Shown here in pieces: positions 43,855 through 53,540 of a DNA stretch of 64,000 bases. The stretch is from Caballeronia sp. BR00000012568055. Lineage in GTDB: Bacteria; Pseudomonadota; Gammaproteobacteria; Burkholderiales; Burkholderiaceae. The translations under genes were made by a program, and so were the position numbers. Below the pieces are notes generated by a model, which saw only the letters and a list, made by a program, of their open reading frames with translations, was not told the origin of the DNA and searched no databases. The stretch's first letter is position 1. The number at the start of each line of letters is the position of its first letter. The DNA is taken from the NCBI RefSeq assembly GCF_029439455.1, contig NZ_JAQFVG010000248.1, positions 133,244 to 197,243 of the forward strand, given 5' to 3'.

Positions 43855-44853
43855 ATGACCACCACCGCGACTCTTGATACGCGCGCCGAATCTGCCAGCC
43901 GCGAGATTGCGCGCGATGCGCCGTTTTTTATCGTGATGAACGCCGGTTCCGGCCGCAAACAAGCCGACGAAACGCGCACCGTGCTGGAGCGCGAACTCGG
44001 CGCGGCGGGGCGGCGTTTCGAACTGCGTATTGTCGATGATCCGCGCCGTCTGGCGTCGATCGCCCGCGAGACGGCGGAGCAGGCACGCGCGCAACACGGC
44101 GTGCTGGTCGGCGCGGGCGGCGACGGCACGCTTTGCGCGGTGGCGCAGGCCGCGCTCGAAGCAGGCGTGCCGTTCGCGGTGCTGCCGCGCGGCACCTTCA
44201 ATTACTTCAGCCGCGATCACGGCATTTCCGCCGATCTCGTCGAATCCACGCGACTGCTGACGCACGCGCGTGCTTATCCCGTTTCGACGGGCTTCGTGAA
44301 CGGCCGCATGTTTCTCGTCAACGCGAGTCTCGGTCTTTATCCGAAGTTGCTGGAAGATCGCGAGACGTATAAGCGGCAATTCGGACGCAGCCGGATCGTT
44401 GCGTTGTGGTCGGCGCTGTTCACGCTGTTGCGGCCGCATCGGCATTTGCGGCTGCATATCGGACATGAGGGACAGACGCACGAGATTCGTTCATCGACAT
44501 TGTTCGTCGGCAATAATCGGTTGCAGATGGAACAAATCGGCATGCCCGAAGCCACGCGCGGACTGGAACAGGGCTTGCCCGCCGCAATCGCGCCGCGTCC
44601 GATCGGACGGCTCGCGCATCTGTTTTTGATGCTGCGCGGCGCGGCGGGACGACTCGCGGACTCGGAGCACGTCCAGTGCATCACGTTCGACCACATTACC
44701 GTGACGCGCGCGTCGCGCAAACGCCGCCGCGTGAAGATCGCGACCGATGGCGAAGTCGCGTGGCTCGATATGCCGCTGGAGTTTCGCGTTTCCGACCAGC
44801 CGCTGCTGTTGCTCAAACCCGAACCGGCGGTGGCCGAAGCCAACCGCTCCTAA
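43855..44853 (+). CDS. Diacylglycerol kinase-family lipid kinase
   Basis: The 332-residue protein has the DAGK catalytic signature GAGGDGTLCAVAQAAL and the N-terminal NAGSGR motif for nucleotide binding. Bacterial members phosphorylate diacylglycerol or related lipids. I chose the second ATG (43855) because AAGGAG is nine bases upstream; the ATG at 43849 is only three away. It is followed at 6 bp by a metallophosphoesterase gene, likely one transcript. Confidence 0.87.
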   Translation: MTTTATLDTRAESASREIARDAPFFIVMNAGSGRKQADETRTVLERELGAAGRRFELRIVDDPRRLASIARETAEQARAQHGVLVGAGGDGTLCAVAQAALEAGVPFAVLPRGTFNYFSRDHGISADLVESTRLLTHARAYPVSTGFVNGRMFLVNASLGLYPKLLEDRETYKRQFGRSRIVALWSALFTLLRPHRHLRLHIGHEGQTHEIRSSTLFVGNNRLQMEQIGMPEATRGLEQGLPAAIAPRPIGRLAHLFLMLRGAAGRLADSEHVQCITFDHITVTRASRKRRRVKIATDGEVAWLDMPLEFRVSDQPLLLLKPEPAVAEANRS

Positions 44854-44859
44854 TCGCTC

Positions 44860-45702
44860 ATGAGTGTGCTGCTGCAAATATCCGATCCGCATTTCGGCAC
44901 CGAACGCCCGCTCGTCGTGGCCGCGCTGCTGCGTCTGATCGATGCCTGCGCGCCCGATCTCGTGATCGTTTCCGGCGACATCACGCAGCGCGCGCGCCGT
45001 CAGCAGTTCGCCGCCGCGCGCGCTTTCTTCGACACGCTCGGCAGCACGCCGATGGTCGTCGTTCCCGGCAATCACGATATCCCGCTATTCGATCCGTTCG
45101 CGCGCTTGTTTTATCCGTACGCGAATCATCAGCGCGCGTTTGGTGCGGAGCTGGAGCCATCGTTCGAATCGAATGAATTGCTGGTGTTGGGCGTGAACAC
45201 GACGCGGGCGTATCGGCATACGGATGGCGAAGTGTCGATGCAGCAGGTCAAGCGCGTGGCATCGCGGCTGGAGAAGGCGAAGACGGCGCAGTTGCGCGTG
45301 GTCATCACACATCAGCCGGTCGCGGTCACGCGCACGCAGGACGAAAAGAATCTCTTGCGCGGACGCGATGAAGCCGTGCGCGAATGGGCGCGCGCGGGCG
45401 CGGATCTGATCGTCGGCGGGCATATTCATCTGCCTTACGTGTTGCCGCTGCACGATAGCTTTGCCGGTTTGCCGCGCAAATTGTGGGCGGTGCAGGCGGG
45501 CACGGCACTGTCGCATCGGGTGCGCGGGACGATCGACAATTCGGTGAACGTGATTCGTTATTCGAGCGATACGGGCGCGCGCCGCACGACCGTCGAACGA
45601 TGGGACTACGCCGAACGCAGCGAACGCTTCGAACAGATTGCGGTGCATGATCTGGCGCTCGACGGCACGGTGCAGAAGAGCGCCGTCACGTCCGCCGGAT
45701 GA
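44860..45702 (+). CDS. Calcineurin-like metallophosphoesterase
   Basis: The 280-residue protein shows all motifs of the family: ISDPHFG, VSGDITQ, PGNHD, THQP and GGHIHLP, which bind two metal ions. It is similar in layout to cyclic-nucleotide or general phosphodiesterases. With the upstream lipid kinase-like gene it may act on lipid or nucleotide phosphates; substrate not determined. The 3' end overlaps the convergent PPC-domain gene by 17 bp. Confidence 0.92.
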   Translation: MSVLLQISDPHFGTERPLVVAALLRLIDACAPDLVIVSGDITQRARRQQFAAARAFFDTLGSTPMVVVPGNHDIPLFDPFARLFYPYANHQRAFGAELEPSFESNELLVLGVNTTRAYRHTDGEVSMQQVKRVASRLEKAKTAQLRVVITHQPVAVTRTQDEKNLLRGRDEAVREWARAGADLIVGGHIHLPYVLPLHDSFAGLPRKLWAVQAGTALSHRVRGTIDNSVNVIRYSSDTGARRTTVERWDYAERSERFEQIAVHDLALDGTVQKSAVTSAG

Positions 45703-46078
45703 CGAGTTCCGCGAAGCCCGTGGCGGCGTCGTGCTCGCGGGTGTAGCGTTCGCCGGGAATCGATGCGATCACGATTTCCGCCGTCGTCCGCACGATGCAG
45801 CCCGCCGTGACGTGGCCGCCGAATACGCGACCGTCTGCATCGGCGATGCTTATGTGCAGATGCGGACCGTTTGCCGATAACGAGCCCGCGAGCGTCAGGA
45901 TTTCGAGGTCGCCGCGATGTTCAGTCGATGCGTCGCGGCCCGCGTAGCGCAGCATCGCCACCGAGAGCGAGCCGATGCCTTGCAGCACGAAAGCCGCACA
46001 CGGGCCGGAACGGAACGCGTGATCGAGCGCGATGCGCAGGTCATCGCCGGGAGAAAGACGAACGGTGGTCGCGTGCAT
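45686..46078 (-). CDS. PPC/DUF296-domain protein
   Basis: The 130-residue protein is a single PPC (DUF296) domain: GDDLRIALDHAF, AAFVLQGIGSLSVAMLRYAG, LEILTLAGSLSANGPHLHISIADADGRVFGGHVTAGCIV. The GPHLHISIAD and GGHV motifs carry the histidines typical of the bacterial family. In plants the fold accompanies AT-hooks; bacterial function is unclear. Start ATG at 46078 follows family length. Confidence 0.88.
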   Translation of the reverse strand: MHATTVRLSPGDDLRIALDHAFRSGPCAAFVLQGIGSLSVAMLRYAGRDASTEHRGDLEILTLAGSLSANGPHLHISIADADGRVFGGHVTAGCIVRTTAEIVIASIPGERYTREHDAATGFAELVIRRT

Positions 46079-46145
46079 GTGTCGAAGGCTCACATGAAAG
46101 CGACCATGATGGCATGATCGAACGCACGTTAATAAGGGAGATGCC

Positions 46146-46535
46146 ATGAGTTTCGAATTGACGATGCTCGCCTGGACCCTCGTCCTCGCGCTGGTGCAAG
46201 TCCTGTTGCCCGCGTTCGTGCGCAACCGCGAAGTCGGCCTCAAATATCAGATGGGACCGCGCGACAATGCCACCGCGCCGCCCACGCGCATCGCCGGGCG
46301 GCTGATGCGCGCGCAAAGCAACCTCTTCGAAACGCTACCGATTTTCGCGATCGCGGTGCTGATCGTCCATGTGACGGGCCGTGAGAACGCGCTCACCCAT
46401 TACGGCGCGCTGGCGTATTTCGTCGCGCGGCTGTGCTATGTGCCGCTTTACGTGCTGGGCGTGCCGTTCGTGCGCTCGCTCGTGTGGCTGATTTCGATCG
46501 TGGGCATCGTGCAGATTCTTGTGCCAATTATCTAG
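46146..46535 (+). CDS. MAPEG-family membrane protein
   Basis: The 129-residue protein has four hydrophobic helices and the MAPEG features GRLMRAQSNLFETLPIFA (ExxN-type region, residues about 50-66) and ARLCYVPLYVLGVPFVRS. Eukaryotic relatives are glutathione-dependent enzymes of eicosanoid metabolism; bacterial members have uncertain roles. AAGGGAG precedes the ATG. The esterase gene begins 17 bp later. Confidence 0.9.
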   Translation: MSFELTMLAWTLVLALVQVLLPAFVRNREVGLKYQMGPRDNATAPPTRIAGRLMRAQSNLFETLPIFAIAVLIVHVTGRENALTHYGALAYFVARLCYVPLYVLGVPFVRSLVWLISIVGIVQILVPII

Positions 46536-46551
46536 GATTAGGGAGTACCGA

Positions 46552-47223
46552 ATGACCGACCAGCCTTCCACCATCGAAGTCGAAACCGCGCCGAATCCGA
46601 CGCACGCGATCATCCTCATGCACGGCCTCGGCGCGGATGCCAACGACTTCGTGCCGCTCGTCCCCGAACTGCGTCTCGCCGATGCGCCCGGCATCCGCTT
46701 CGTGTTCCCCAACGCACCCGAAATGGCCGTGACCGCCAACAACGGCTACGTGATGCGCGCGTGGTACGACATTTTGTCGTTCGAAGGCATCAACCGGCGC
46801 GTGGACGAATCGGGCATCGAGGCATCGTGCGCGCGGGTGCGCAAGCTGATCGCGGAGCAGAATGCGCGCGGCATTCCCACTGAGCGCATCTTTCTGGCGG
46901 GCTTTTCGCAGGGCGGCGCGATGACGTATAGCGCGGGTCTCACGCATCCGGACAAGCTGGCGGGATTGATCGTGCTGTCGGGCTATATCCCGGCGAAAGG
47001 TTTGATCGATGCATCGATCAGCGAAGCAAATCGCAGCACGCCCATTTTTGCCGCGCACGGCAGTTTCGACGATGTGCTGAAGGTGCAGCTAGGCGAAGAA
47101 GCGGCGGAATTCGCGCGCGAGCAGGGCAATCCGGTCGAATGGAACACCTATCCGATGCCGCATTCCGTGTGCATGGAAGAGGTCGAAGCGCTGCGTGCGT
47201 GGCTCGGCGCGCGCTTAACGTAA
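46552..47223 (+). CDS. Carboxylesterase / phospholipase-type alpha/beta hydrolase
   Basis: The 223-residue enzyme has the oxyanion-hole region LMHGLGADANDF, the nucleophile elbow GFSQGG, and the Asp and His of the triad in HGSFDDVL and PMPHSV. It matches EstB/carboxylesterase 2-type serine esterases in length and order. GGGAG precedes the ATG; a longer frame overlapping the MAPEG gene is not needed. Its last 9 bases overlap the convergent nucleoside hydrolase gene. Confidence 0.92.
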   Translation: MTDQPSTIEVETAPNPTHAIILMHGLGADANDFVPLVPELRLADAPGIRFVFPNAPEMAVTANNGYVMRAWYDILSFEGINRRVDESGIEASCARVRKLIAEQNARGIPTERIFLAGFSQGGAMTYSAGLTHPDKLAGLIVLSGYIPAKGLIDASISEANRSTPIFAAHGSFDDVLKVQLGEEAAEFAREQGNPVEWNTYPMPHSVCMEEVEALRAWLGARLT

Positions 47224-48171
47224 GGTCTTCGCGAACAGATCGAGCACCGCATCCGCATTCACGCCGATGCAGACATCGCACGATGGCCGCGTGTCCCATT
47301 CCGGCGCGGGCACGGGCATCGCAAGCGGCTTCTGAATGGTCAGCGCCGCCGCGATGCCCTCGGTCAGCACGCGCACCGGCCCCTGGCGCGTGGTGAAAAG
47401 TTCACGCGCCACGACGTAAGCCGCCGCCGAATAATCGTGCGCGTAGATGCCGTCCGTGACGCCTTCTTCTACATGAAAGCGCGCGTAGAAACGCGACACG
47501 TCCCACACGAAGCGGCCCGCATCGCCTGCTGAATCGCGCACATCGGCGAGAAAGGCGTTCGTCATGATTGTCACTTGCGTGACGTCGAGACCGACGATCG
47601 ACACTTTCCACGGCGCGCTGAACACGATATCCGCCGCGTGCGGATCGCCGCGCATATTCGCCTCCGCCGCCGGCGATACATTGCCCAACACGCCGTTGAT
47701 GCCGAACGCGCCGCCCATCACCACGACTTCGCGCACGAGCGACGCAATCTCCGGATCGTCGCGCAAGGCCAAGGCAAGATTGGTCAGCGGTCCGACCGCG
47801 AGCAGCGTCACTTCGCCGGGATGCGCCCGCACCGTATCGATGATGAAGCGATGCGCCGCGCGTCCATCTTCCTGCACGGTCACGTCGCCCGTGCGTTCGA
47901 TATTGCCGAGCGCGTCATCGCCGTGAATATGCGGAATCGGCGCGGGCGGCGCGCTTTCAAGCGGAGCCGACGCGCCGCGCGCCACCGGCACGTCCGGCGC
48001 AAACCGCGATGCGAGATAACGCGCGTTCGTTGTGGTCGTATCGATATCCGCGTTGCCGAACACGCTCGTAATGCCAAGCAATTCGATCTGCGGATGCCGC
48101 GCCTGAAACACCAGCGCGATGGCGTCATCGATACCCGGATCGGTATCGTAAATAAGCTTGTGCAGCGTCAT
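47215..48171 (-). CDS. Inosine/uridine-preferring nucleoside hydrolase
   Basis: The 318-residue protein begins with the calcium-binding, catalytic signature YDTDPGIDDAIAL and has VGPLTNLALAL, VMGGAFG.NGNVS-type segments (here VMGGAFGINGVLGNVSPAAEANM) and a late DGIYAHDYSAAAYV. It cleaves the N-glycosidic bond of ribonucleosides for salvage. Its ATG overlaps the stop of the hybrid kinase gene (ATGA), so the two are probably co-transcribed. Confidence 0.93.
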   Translation of the reverse strand: MTLHKLIYDTDPGIDDAIALVFQARHPQIELLGITSVFGNADIDTTTTNARYLASRFAPDVPVARGASAPLESAPPAPIPHIHGDDALGNIERTGDVTVQEDGRAAHRFIIDTVRAHPGEVTLLAVGPLTNLALALRDDPEIASLVREVVVMGGAFGINGVLGNVSPAAEANMRGDPHAADIVFSAPWKVSIVGLDVTQVTIMTNAFLADVRDSAGDAGRFVWDVSRFYARFHVEEGVTDGIYAHDYSAAAYVVARELFTTRQGPVRVLTEGIAAALTIQKPLAMPVPAPEWDTRPSCDVCIGVNADAVLDLFAKTLR

Positions 48172-50180
48172 GCGGTAACTGCCTCGCATTCCGGCGCGAT
48201 CAGCGCGAGCATGCCGCGCCGCAAATCCATCGGACTGACGGGTTTGCTGAGCACGTCCTGTTCGCACGCGAGCGGCACGATGCTCGCCGCTGGTTCGCCC
48301 GTCACCACGAGGCACGGGCACGCGCGCCCGAGTTTCGCGGCGCTGGCCATTGCGACTTCGCGCGCGGTCTTGGTGTCGCGCAGGCGGAAGTCGGTGATGA
48401 TGAGATCGGGAAAACGCTCCACCGAGCCGAGAATCTCCTCGAACTCTTCGAAGGTCGCCGCCGAGTCGTACAGCACGCCCCATTGCGACAACAAGGCTTC
48501 CGTCGATGCCCGCACCAGCCCGTCGTCCTCGACCAGCAACACATAGCGCCCGCTGAGCTGCGCGGTTTCATCGGCTTCCGAACGAAGCGGCGCGCGTGTC
48601 GAAGGTTTGTCGGGCGTCGGTCCGCACAGCGGCATTTCAAGCGAGAAGCGCGAACCGCGCGTTTCCGTCGATTTCAGTTCGATACGGTGCTGATCCAGCA
48701 TCGACACCACCGCATTGACGATCGACAGTCCGAGTCCCAATCCCTTGTCGCGATCCTGCTCGGGGTTATCGACCTGAAAGAAGGGCTGGAAGATGGCATC
48801 GAAATAATCGCCGGGAATGCCGATGCCGTTATCCAGCACGTCGATCCGCGCGCGCGTGGCCGAGCGCACCACACCGACGATCACGGTCGGCTTGGTGCCC
48901 TTGGTCTTGTCCGCATACTTGATGCCGTTTGACACCAGATTGGCGACCGCGCGGCCCAGCCAGTGCGAATCGCTGCGCACGCAGACGACTTCGTCCTTCG
49001 GCAAGCGCAGCCGCAATTCAACGCCACGGCTCATCGCGAACGGACGCAACTGCGCGGCGGCTTCTTCGACGATCTGCCGCACATCGAACACGTGATAGCG
49101 CGGCACCACGCGGCCCGACTCCAGCCGCGACAGATCGAGCACGGCATTCAGCAAGCGCGCCAGAATCACCGACGAGCGCCCGCAATCGTCGATCAGGCGT
49201 TCGGCTTCATCGAAATCGCCGTTGCGGATGGCTTCGGCTGCGGCTTGCAGGAACAGGTTGAGCGCGTGCATCGGCTGACGAAGATCGTGCGTCGCGGCGG
49301 CGAGGAAGTTGGATTTCTCGCGGCTCGCGGTCTGCGCGGCGATCATCTGCTGTTCGCGCAGCGCGAGCAGCGCGTTGGTCTTGTTTTCCTGATCCTTCTT
49401 TGACACCAGCAGTTCGCTGTTCTTTCTTTCCAGCGAGACATTCGCGCCCCGCAATTCCTGATTGAGCGATGCCAGCGCCCGCTCCGACACGAAGCGTTCA
49501 CGCGACACGCGCTCGGCGTGCACGCAGACCCCGTGACCGACGACGATCACGTTGAACATATAGAACATGCCCGCGAAGAAGTCCTCGGTGTGCAGCAAAT
49601 GCGCGCCGAGCTGCAACACGACGACGGATGCCATCGTCACGATCCCGGCAATCAGCACGATGCGCGCGCGCAGATAAAAGAAGCTGAACTGCACGAACAG
49701 CGCGAGACACAGGCCATTGAAATGCTGCGTGTAGTTATAGGGCGCGGGCGTAATGGCGAACAGCGCGAGAATCAGGCACAGCAAACCATAGACGCCGACC
49801 AGAATGATCCGCTGCGAAATCTTGTGCGTCCGAAACGATGGCCGCAGCACCATCAGCGCCAGAATGAGAAGCAGCACGATCCCGACGAAACGCAGCAGCA
49901 GAATCTGATCTAGCCGCACGTTGAGCGTCTTGTTGCCACGCGCGAAGCTCACGTCCCACCACAGGAAACACGTCCAGATCACCACCGCCAGCATGGTCGA
50001 TGCACGGCGGAAAGCGCAGAAGCGCTCGCTGTGATCTTCGAGAAATTGCGATTCCAGCGCCGGGTCGGGAAATGCCTTGGGCATCGTCAGATTGCGCACG
50101 AGGCTGGCCACCGCTTCGCGTGCGGCGGCGGCGATCGGCCCTGAGGAGTGCGCGCTGGCGGCGCGTTGCGGTACGGCCAT
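48168..50180 (-). CDS. Membrane hybrid sensor histidine kinase
   Basis: The 670-residue protein has six predicted transmembrane helices (about residues 62-222), a coiled coil (230-285), a HisKA domain with phosphoacceptor His298 in AATHDLRQPMHAL, an ATPase domain (NGIKYAD, DNGIGIP, GLGLGLSIV) and a C-terminal receiver with phosphoacceptor near residue 597 (LIITDFRLRD). The H-box DLRQPMHAL and layout resemble orphan hybrid kinases lacking an output domain. A TTG at 50186 precedes the ATG and is an alternative start. Confidence 0.92.
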   Translation of the reverse strand: MAVPQRAASAHSSGPIAAAAREAVASLVRNLTMPKAFPDPALESQFLEDHSERFCAFRRASTMLAVVIWTCFLWWDVSFARGNKTLNVRLDQILLLRFVGIVLLLILALMVLRPSFRTHKISQRIILVGVYGLLCLILALFAITPAPYNYTQHFNGLCLALFVQFSFFYLRARIVLIAGIVTMASVVVLQLGAHLLHTEDFFAGMFYMFNVIVVGHGVCVHAERVSRERFVSERALASLNQELRGANVSLERKNSELLVSKKDQENKTNALLALREQQMIAAQTASREKSNFLAAATHDLRQPMHALNLFLQAAAEAIRNGDFDEAERLIDDCGRSSVILARLLNAVLDLSRLESGRVVPRYHVFDVRQIVEEAAAQLRPFAMSRGVELRLRLPKDEVVCVRSDSHWLGRAVANLVSNGIKYADKTKGTKPTVIVGVVRSATRARIDVLDNGIGIPGDYFDAIFQPFFQVDNPEQDRDKGLGLGLSIVNAVVSMLDQHRIELKSTETRGSRFSLEMPLCGPTPDKPSTRAPLRSEADETAQLSGRYVLLVEDDGLVRASTEALLSQWGVLYDSAATFEEFEEILGSVERFPDLIITDFRLRDTKTAREVAMASAAKLGRACPCLVVTGEPAASIVPLACEQDVLSKPVSPMDLRRGMLALIAPECEAVTA

Positions 50181-50502
50181 CGTCAAAACTCGCTTCTGGA
50201 ATGCGGGATTAACTACTTTAGGCCACCTCGGTCATACCAATACGCCTTTTTCTAGACATCAGCCGTTAAAAGCGGAAAAAAGTGCAGTTTTTCGAGGAGG
50301 ATGCGCGACGTTCGGCTTGCAGGGACACGCGAAATGCGAGTCACGCATTGTGCCGGGTGAATGGATGGGCGGAAAGGGTTTATAGCGCAGGAAGGGGACT
50401 TTCTTGATGACGCGTCGAACGGCGAGTGACTTTAATGACTTTAGAGTGAATTGCTTCGCTCGCCGTATCGAAGGACAGCCACGACAAATGAACGCCGATT
50501 GC
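50181..50502. other. 322-bp intergenic region, no gene seen
   Basis: It contains the promoter region of the hybrid kinase and the downstream end of the tiny basic-protein gene. No convincing ORF, repeat or terminator was found. Confidence 0.4.
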
Positions 50503-50661
50503 TCAGCTTTTGGGTTTGGCCTTGGTGCTGCGCTTGGCGACCTGCATTTCCTTCGCGCCTGCGGCCTTCGCGGGCGATGCCTTCGGGCTAGCCGTTTTCT
50601 TGCGGCTCGACATTTCCATTTCAGCGGGATTGCTGGCCTGCGCTTTACGTGGGGATGGCAT
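50503..50661 (-). CDS. Tiny lysine/alanine-rich basic protein (52 aa)
   Basis: GGAGGTCGCC directly precedes the ATG at 50661, a near-ideal ribosome site. The 52-residue product starts MPSPRKAQASNPAEMEMSSR, then has repeated short basic tracts (SRKKTASPKASPAKAAGAK, AKRSTKAKPKS) resembling histone H1-like or nucleoid-associated tails. No signal peptide. Binding to DNA or RNA is likely from composition but not shown. Confidence 0.7.
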   Translation of the reverse strand: MPSPRKAQASNPAEMEMSSRKKTASPKASPAKAAGAKEMQVAKRSTKAKPKS

Positions 50662-50768
50662 GGCGACCTCCAGATTGTCGTGTCAGGAGCGACACATTGA
50701 TAACCATAGGATGCGCGCGCTTGCTATTCAAGACATGCGGTATGGATAAGTTGTGAGAGCGAAGTATT

Positions 50769-53540
50769 TCAGCCGATCAGCTTGAGGCCCGCAGGCAGCG
50801 CTTCACCAAAGACGCGTCCTTCGTCCGCACGATCCAGCGCGATGACCTCGCGCACCATCGCCACCCAGGCTTGCGCCGCGCCGATGCTTTCGAGCTTTTC
50901 GATCACGGCGATGCGGATGGCGTCGGGGAGATCGCGGGAGCGGTCGCCGGTCATGCGGGCGATCTGCACAGCGGCAAAAGCAGCCGGTTCGATCTTCTTC
51001 CAGTCGAGCGCGAGTATCGTTTCGAGCCACGCCGATGCAGTCTCCGCCGGCATTACGCCATGCGCGCTGCCATAAAACGGCTGGCGCGCGCCGATCCGCC
51101 CGACCGCCCACCAACTCTGCACGTTCTCCGATGGCTTCTTCAGCCGCGTTAGCGGCCATTCGCCGACTTCCACCTTACGCTCGACCGGCAACCGCTCCAG
51201 CGATGCCGCCAGCCGCACCATATCCTCATAGCCCGAACGTGCCGCGCCCGCCGCTTTTCGATAGCGGCTGGTGCCGGGTGGTTGAAGCACGAAGGCCATA
51301 TCGTCGAGCAGGCGTAGTTGGGCGGCTTCGTCCAGACCGCCTGCCGCGCGACGCCACAGCGTCCACCATTCCGACCAGATCTGGCTTTCGTTCACGTACT
51401 GAATGCCCTGATCGAACAGCGTCCACAACTGCTCGACGCGCCACTCGTCCAGCGGATGCCCGAAGCCCGGCCGAATGCAGTAGCCCATCAGATTGAGCCA
51501 GCTTCGTTCGTGATCGGCGGAGCGCCGCCGCCGTTTCGCGCGGTCCAGCAGCGCGCCGAACAGTTCGCGCAGCAGCGCGATATCCCATGAATCGCGTGGG
51601 CCGAGCGTGTGTTCTAGTTGCTGGCGCAGGCGTTTGACTTCCTTCGGGCCGACATCGTGGGAACGTGCGCCGAAAGTCCGGTCGATGAGTTCGAGCGCTT
51701 TGGGCAGCGCCGGGTGGGTTTCCGGCGCACCGGTTTCCGTCGATGCCGCTTCCTGCCGCAACTGGAATTCGAGCAGCCAGCGTTTCGAAGGATCATCGAC
51801 GGCGATGCAGTGCATTTCCAGCGTGCCGACTTCGGTCAGCGACGTCGTCAACTGCACCGCAATTTCACTCGGTTTCGACGATGCGTTTCCGCGCGGATCG
51901 ACCACGGTCGCGATCGGCGGCAGGCGCACGAAATCGTTCGCCGACGCGCCGATATCCGCGAGTTCGCCCGGTTGGTACGCGGTATCCGCCGTGGTGGAGA
52001 CGAGGTGAAAGCGCACCGGCGCGCCGAGCCGCAGCGCGAAAGTGCGGTCGGCGAGATGGATCGGCTGGGCTTCTTCGGTGCCGCGTGGCAGCAGGCAGAC
52101 GCCATCTTTATCGTCGAGCATCAGGAAATAGCTGCGCGCCGAGCCGCCGCCGATCTTGGGCGCAGCGCCCGAACGAGCCAGCGCATACGCGACTGCGCCG
52201 CGCGCGACGGCCACATCGGGATTGCCGTTGGCGAGCACTTTTACCGGCTGCCCGCGCCAATCGCCCAAGGTTTCTGCGATACGTCGCGCCAGCGGTTCGG
52301 CACGGAACACGCCGCCGTTCAGCAGCAGCGTATCGGGAATCGCGGATTCATCTTCTTGGCCGAGCGCCGCGCGCGAAGGCGCAGCGTGCGCGCCGAGAAA
52401 CGCCGCGACGTGCCGCGTGATGGCCGGATCGCTGGCATAAGGCAAACCGAACTCGACGATGCCGCCCCGCGTGCGCGCCGGCCGCTCGCCCGCCGACACC
52501 TTCGGAAAAAACCCTTCGACGATAATCCGCTCGATTTCCTCGCGCCGGACCTCGGTCGATCGCGCACCGCCGATCAGCTTCGCGCCCGCGCCGAGCAGGG
52601 TGATGGAGGTTGAGGCGGGCGCGTTGGCATCGAGCAATTGCTCTTTGGCGGCGCGGCTGCGTTCGACCAGTTGCGACAGCCTGCCCGCCGATAAGCGCTC
52701 ACCTTCGGGCGCGAGCCGCCGCTCGACCAGATGCGCCAGCGCCAGGTCCATATTGTCGCCGCCGAGCATCAGATGGTTGCCGACGCCGATACGCGTCAGC
52801 ACCGGCTCGCCGTTTTCCATCGCGACCTGAATCAGCGTGAGGTCGGTCGTGCCGCCACCGACATCGACGATCAGCACCAGACGCGTCTTCTGCAATTCGT
52901 CCGCGAGCGTGGCGCGGTGATGAAACAGCCAGTCGTAGAACGCGGCCTGCGGTTCTTCCAGCAGACGCAGCGTTTCGAGGCCGGCCATGCGTGCGGCTTC
53001 GAGCGTGAGCGCCCGCGCGCCTTCATCGAAGGAAGCGGGGACGGTGAGCACGACGTCTTGCTGGTCCAATGGCGCTTTCGGAAAGCGCTCGTTCCACGCC
53101 GCGTGAACGTGCGCCAGATAGCTCGCACTGGCGATCACCGGCGAAATCTTTTCGATATCGTCGCCCGCGCCCCACGGCAAAATGGCCGCGAGCCGATCGA
53201 CGGCGGCATGCGACAACCAGCTTTTCGCACTCGATACCAGCCGCCCCGGCACCTGCGCGCCGAGCACCCGCGCAAATCTGCCGATGACCGCAGGCGCTTC
53301 CATCTCGCCCCACGGCAATTGCAGATCCTCGGATTTCAGTTCGCCCGGCGCGAAGTGATAGCGCAGCGAAGGCAGCAGCGGCAACGCCGCCACTTCGCCC
53401 GCGCCGACCAACTGATCCACATCGAACACGCGAATCTCATCCGATCCGGGTTCGGCATACGCGACCACCGTGTTGCTCGTCCCCAGATCGATACCGACGC
53501 GATACTTCGCGCCGGACGCGTGCTTCTTGCGTGTCGCCAC
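50769..53540 (-). CDS. Hsp70-family protein with long C-terminal extension
   Basis: The 923-residue protein has an actin-like ATPase domain (about residues 10-440) with phosphate-1 motif VGIDLGTSNTVVAYA, phosphate-2 VDVGGGTTDLTL and adenosine motif region LLNGGVFRAEPLA. The C-terminal half (about 500-923) is unlike the DnaK substrate domain and fits the DUF3731-type extension of this group. Start is a GTG directly after the TAA of the upstream Hsp70 gene. Clients and co-chaperones are unknown; no DnaJ or GrpE is nearby. Confidence 0.88.
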   Translation of the reverse strand: MATRKKHASGAKYRVGIDLGTSNTVVAYAEPGSDEIRVFDVDQLVGAGEVAALPLLPSLRYHFAPGELKSEDLQLPWGEMEAPAVIGRFARVLGAQVPGRLVSSAKSWLSHAAVDRLAAILPWGAGDDIEKISPVIASASYLAHVHAAWNERFPKAPLDQQDVVLTVPASFDEGARALTLEAARMAGLETLRLLEEPQAAFYDWLFHHRATLADELQKTRLVLIVDVGGGTTDLTLIQVAMENGEPVLTRIGVGNHLMLGGDNMDLALAHLVERRLAPEGERLSAGRLSQLVERSRAAKEQLLDANAPASTSITLLGAGAKLIGGARSTEVRREEIERIIVEGFFPKVSAGERPARTRGGIVEFGLPYASDPAITRHVAAFLGAHAAPSRAALGQEDESAIPDTLLLNGGVFRAEPLARRIAETLGDWRGQPVKVLANGNPDVAVARGAVAYALARSGAAPKIGGGSARSYFLMLDDKDGVCLLPRGTEEAQPIHLADRTFALRLGAPVRFHLVSTTADTAYQPGELADIGASANDFVRLPPIATVVDPRGNASSKPSEIAVQLTTSLTEVGTLEMHCIAVDDPSKRWLLEFQLRQEAASTETGAPETHPALPKALELIDRTFGARSHDVGPKEVKRLRQQLEHTLGPRDSWDIALLRELFGALLDRAKRRRRSADHERSWLNLMGYCIRPGFGHPLDEWRVEQLWTLFDQGIQYVNESQIWSEWWTLWRRAAGGLDEAAQLRLLDDMAFVLQPPGTSRYRKAAGAARSGYEDMVRLAASLERLPVERKVEVGEWPLTRLKKPSENVQSWWAVGRIGARQPFYGSAHGVMPAETASAWLETILALDWKKIEPAAFAAVQIARMTGDRSRDLPDAIRIAVIEKLESIGAAQAWVAMVREVIALDRADEGRVFGEALPAGLKLIG

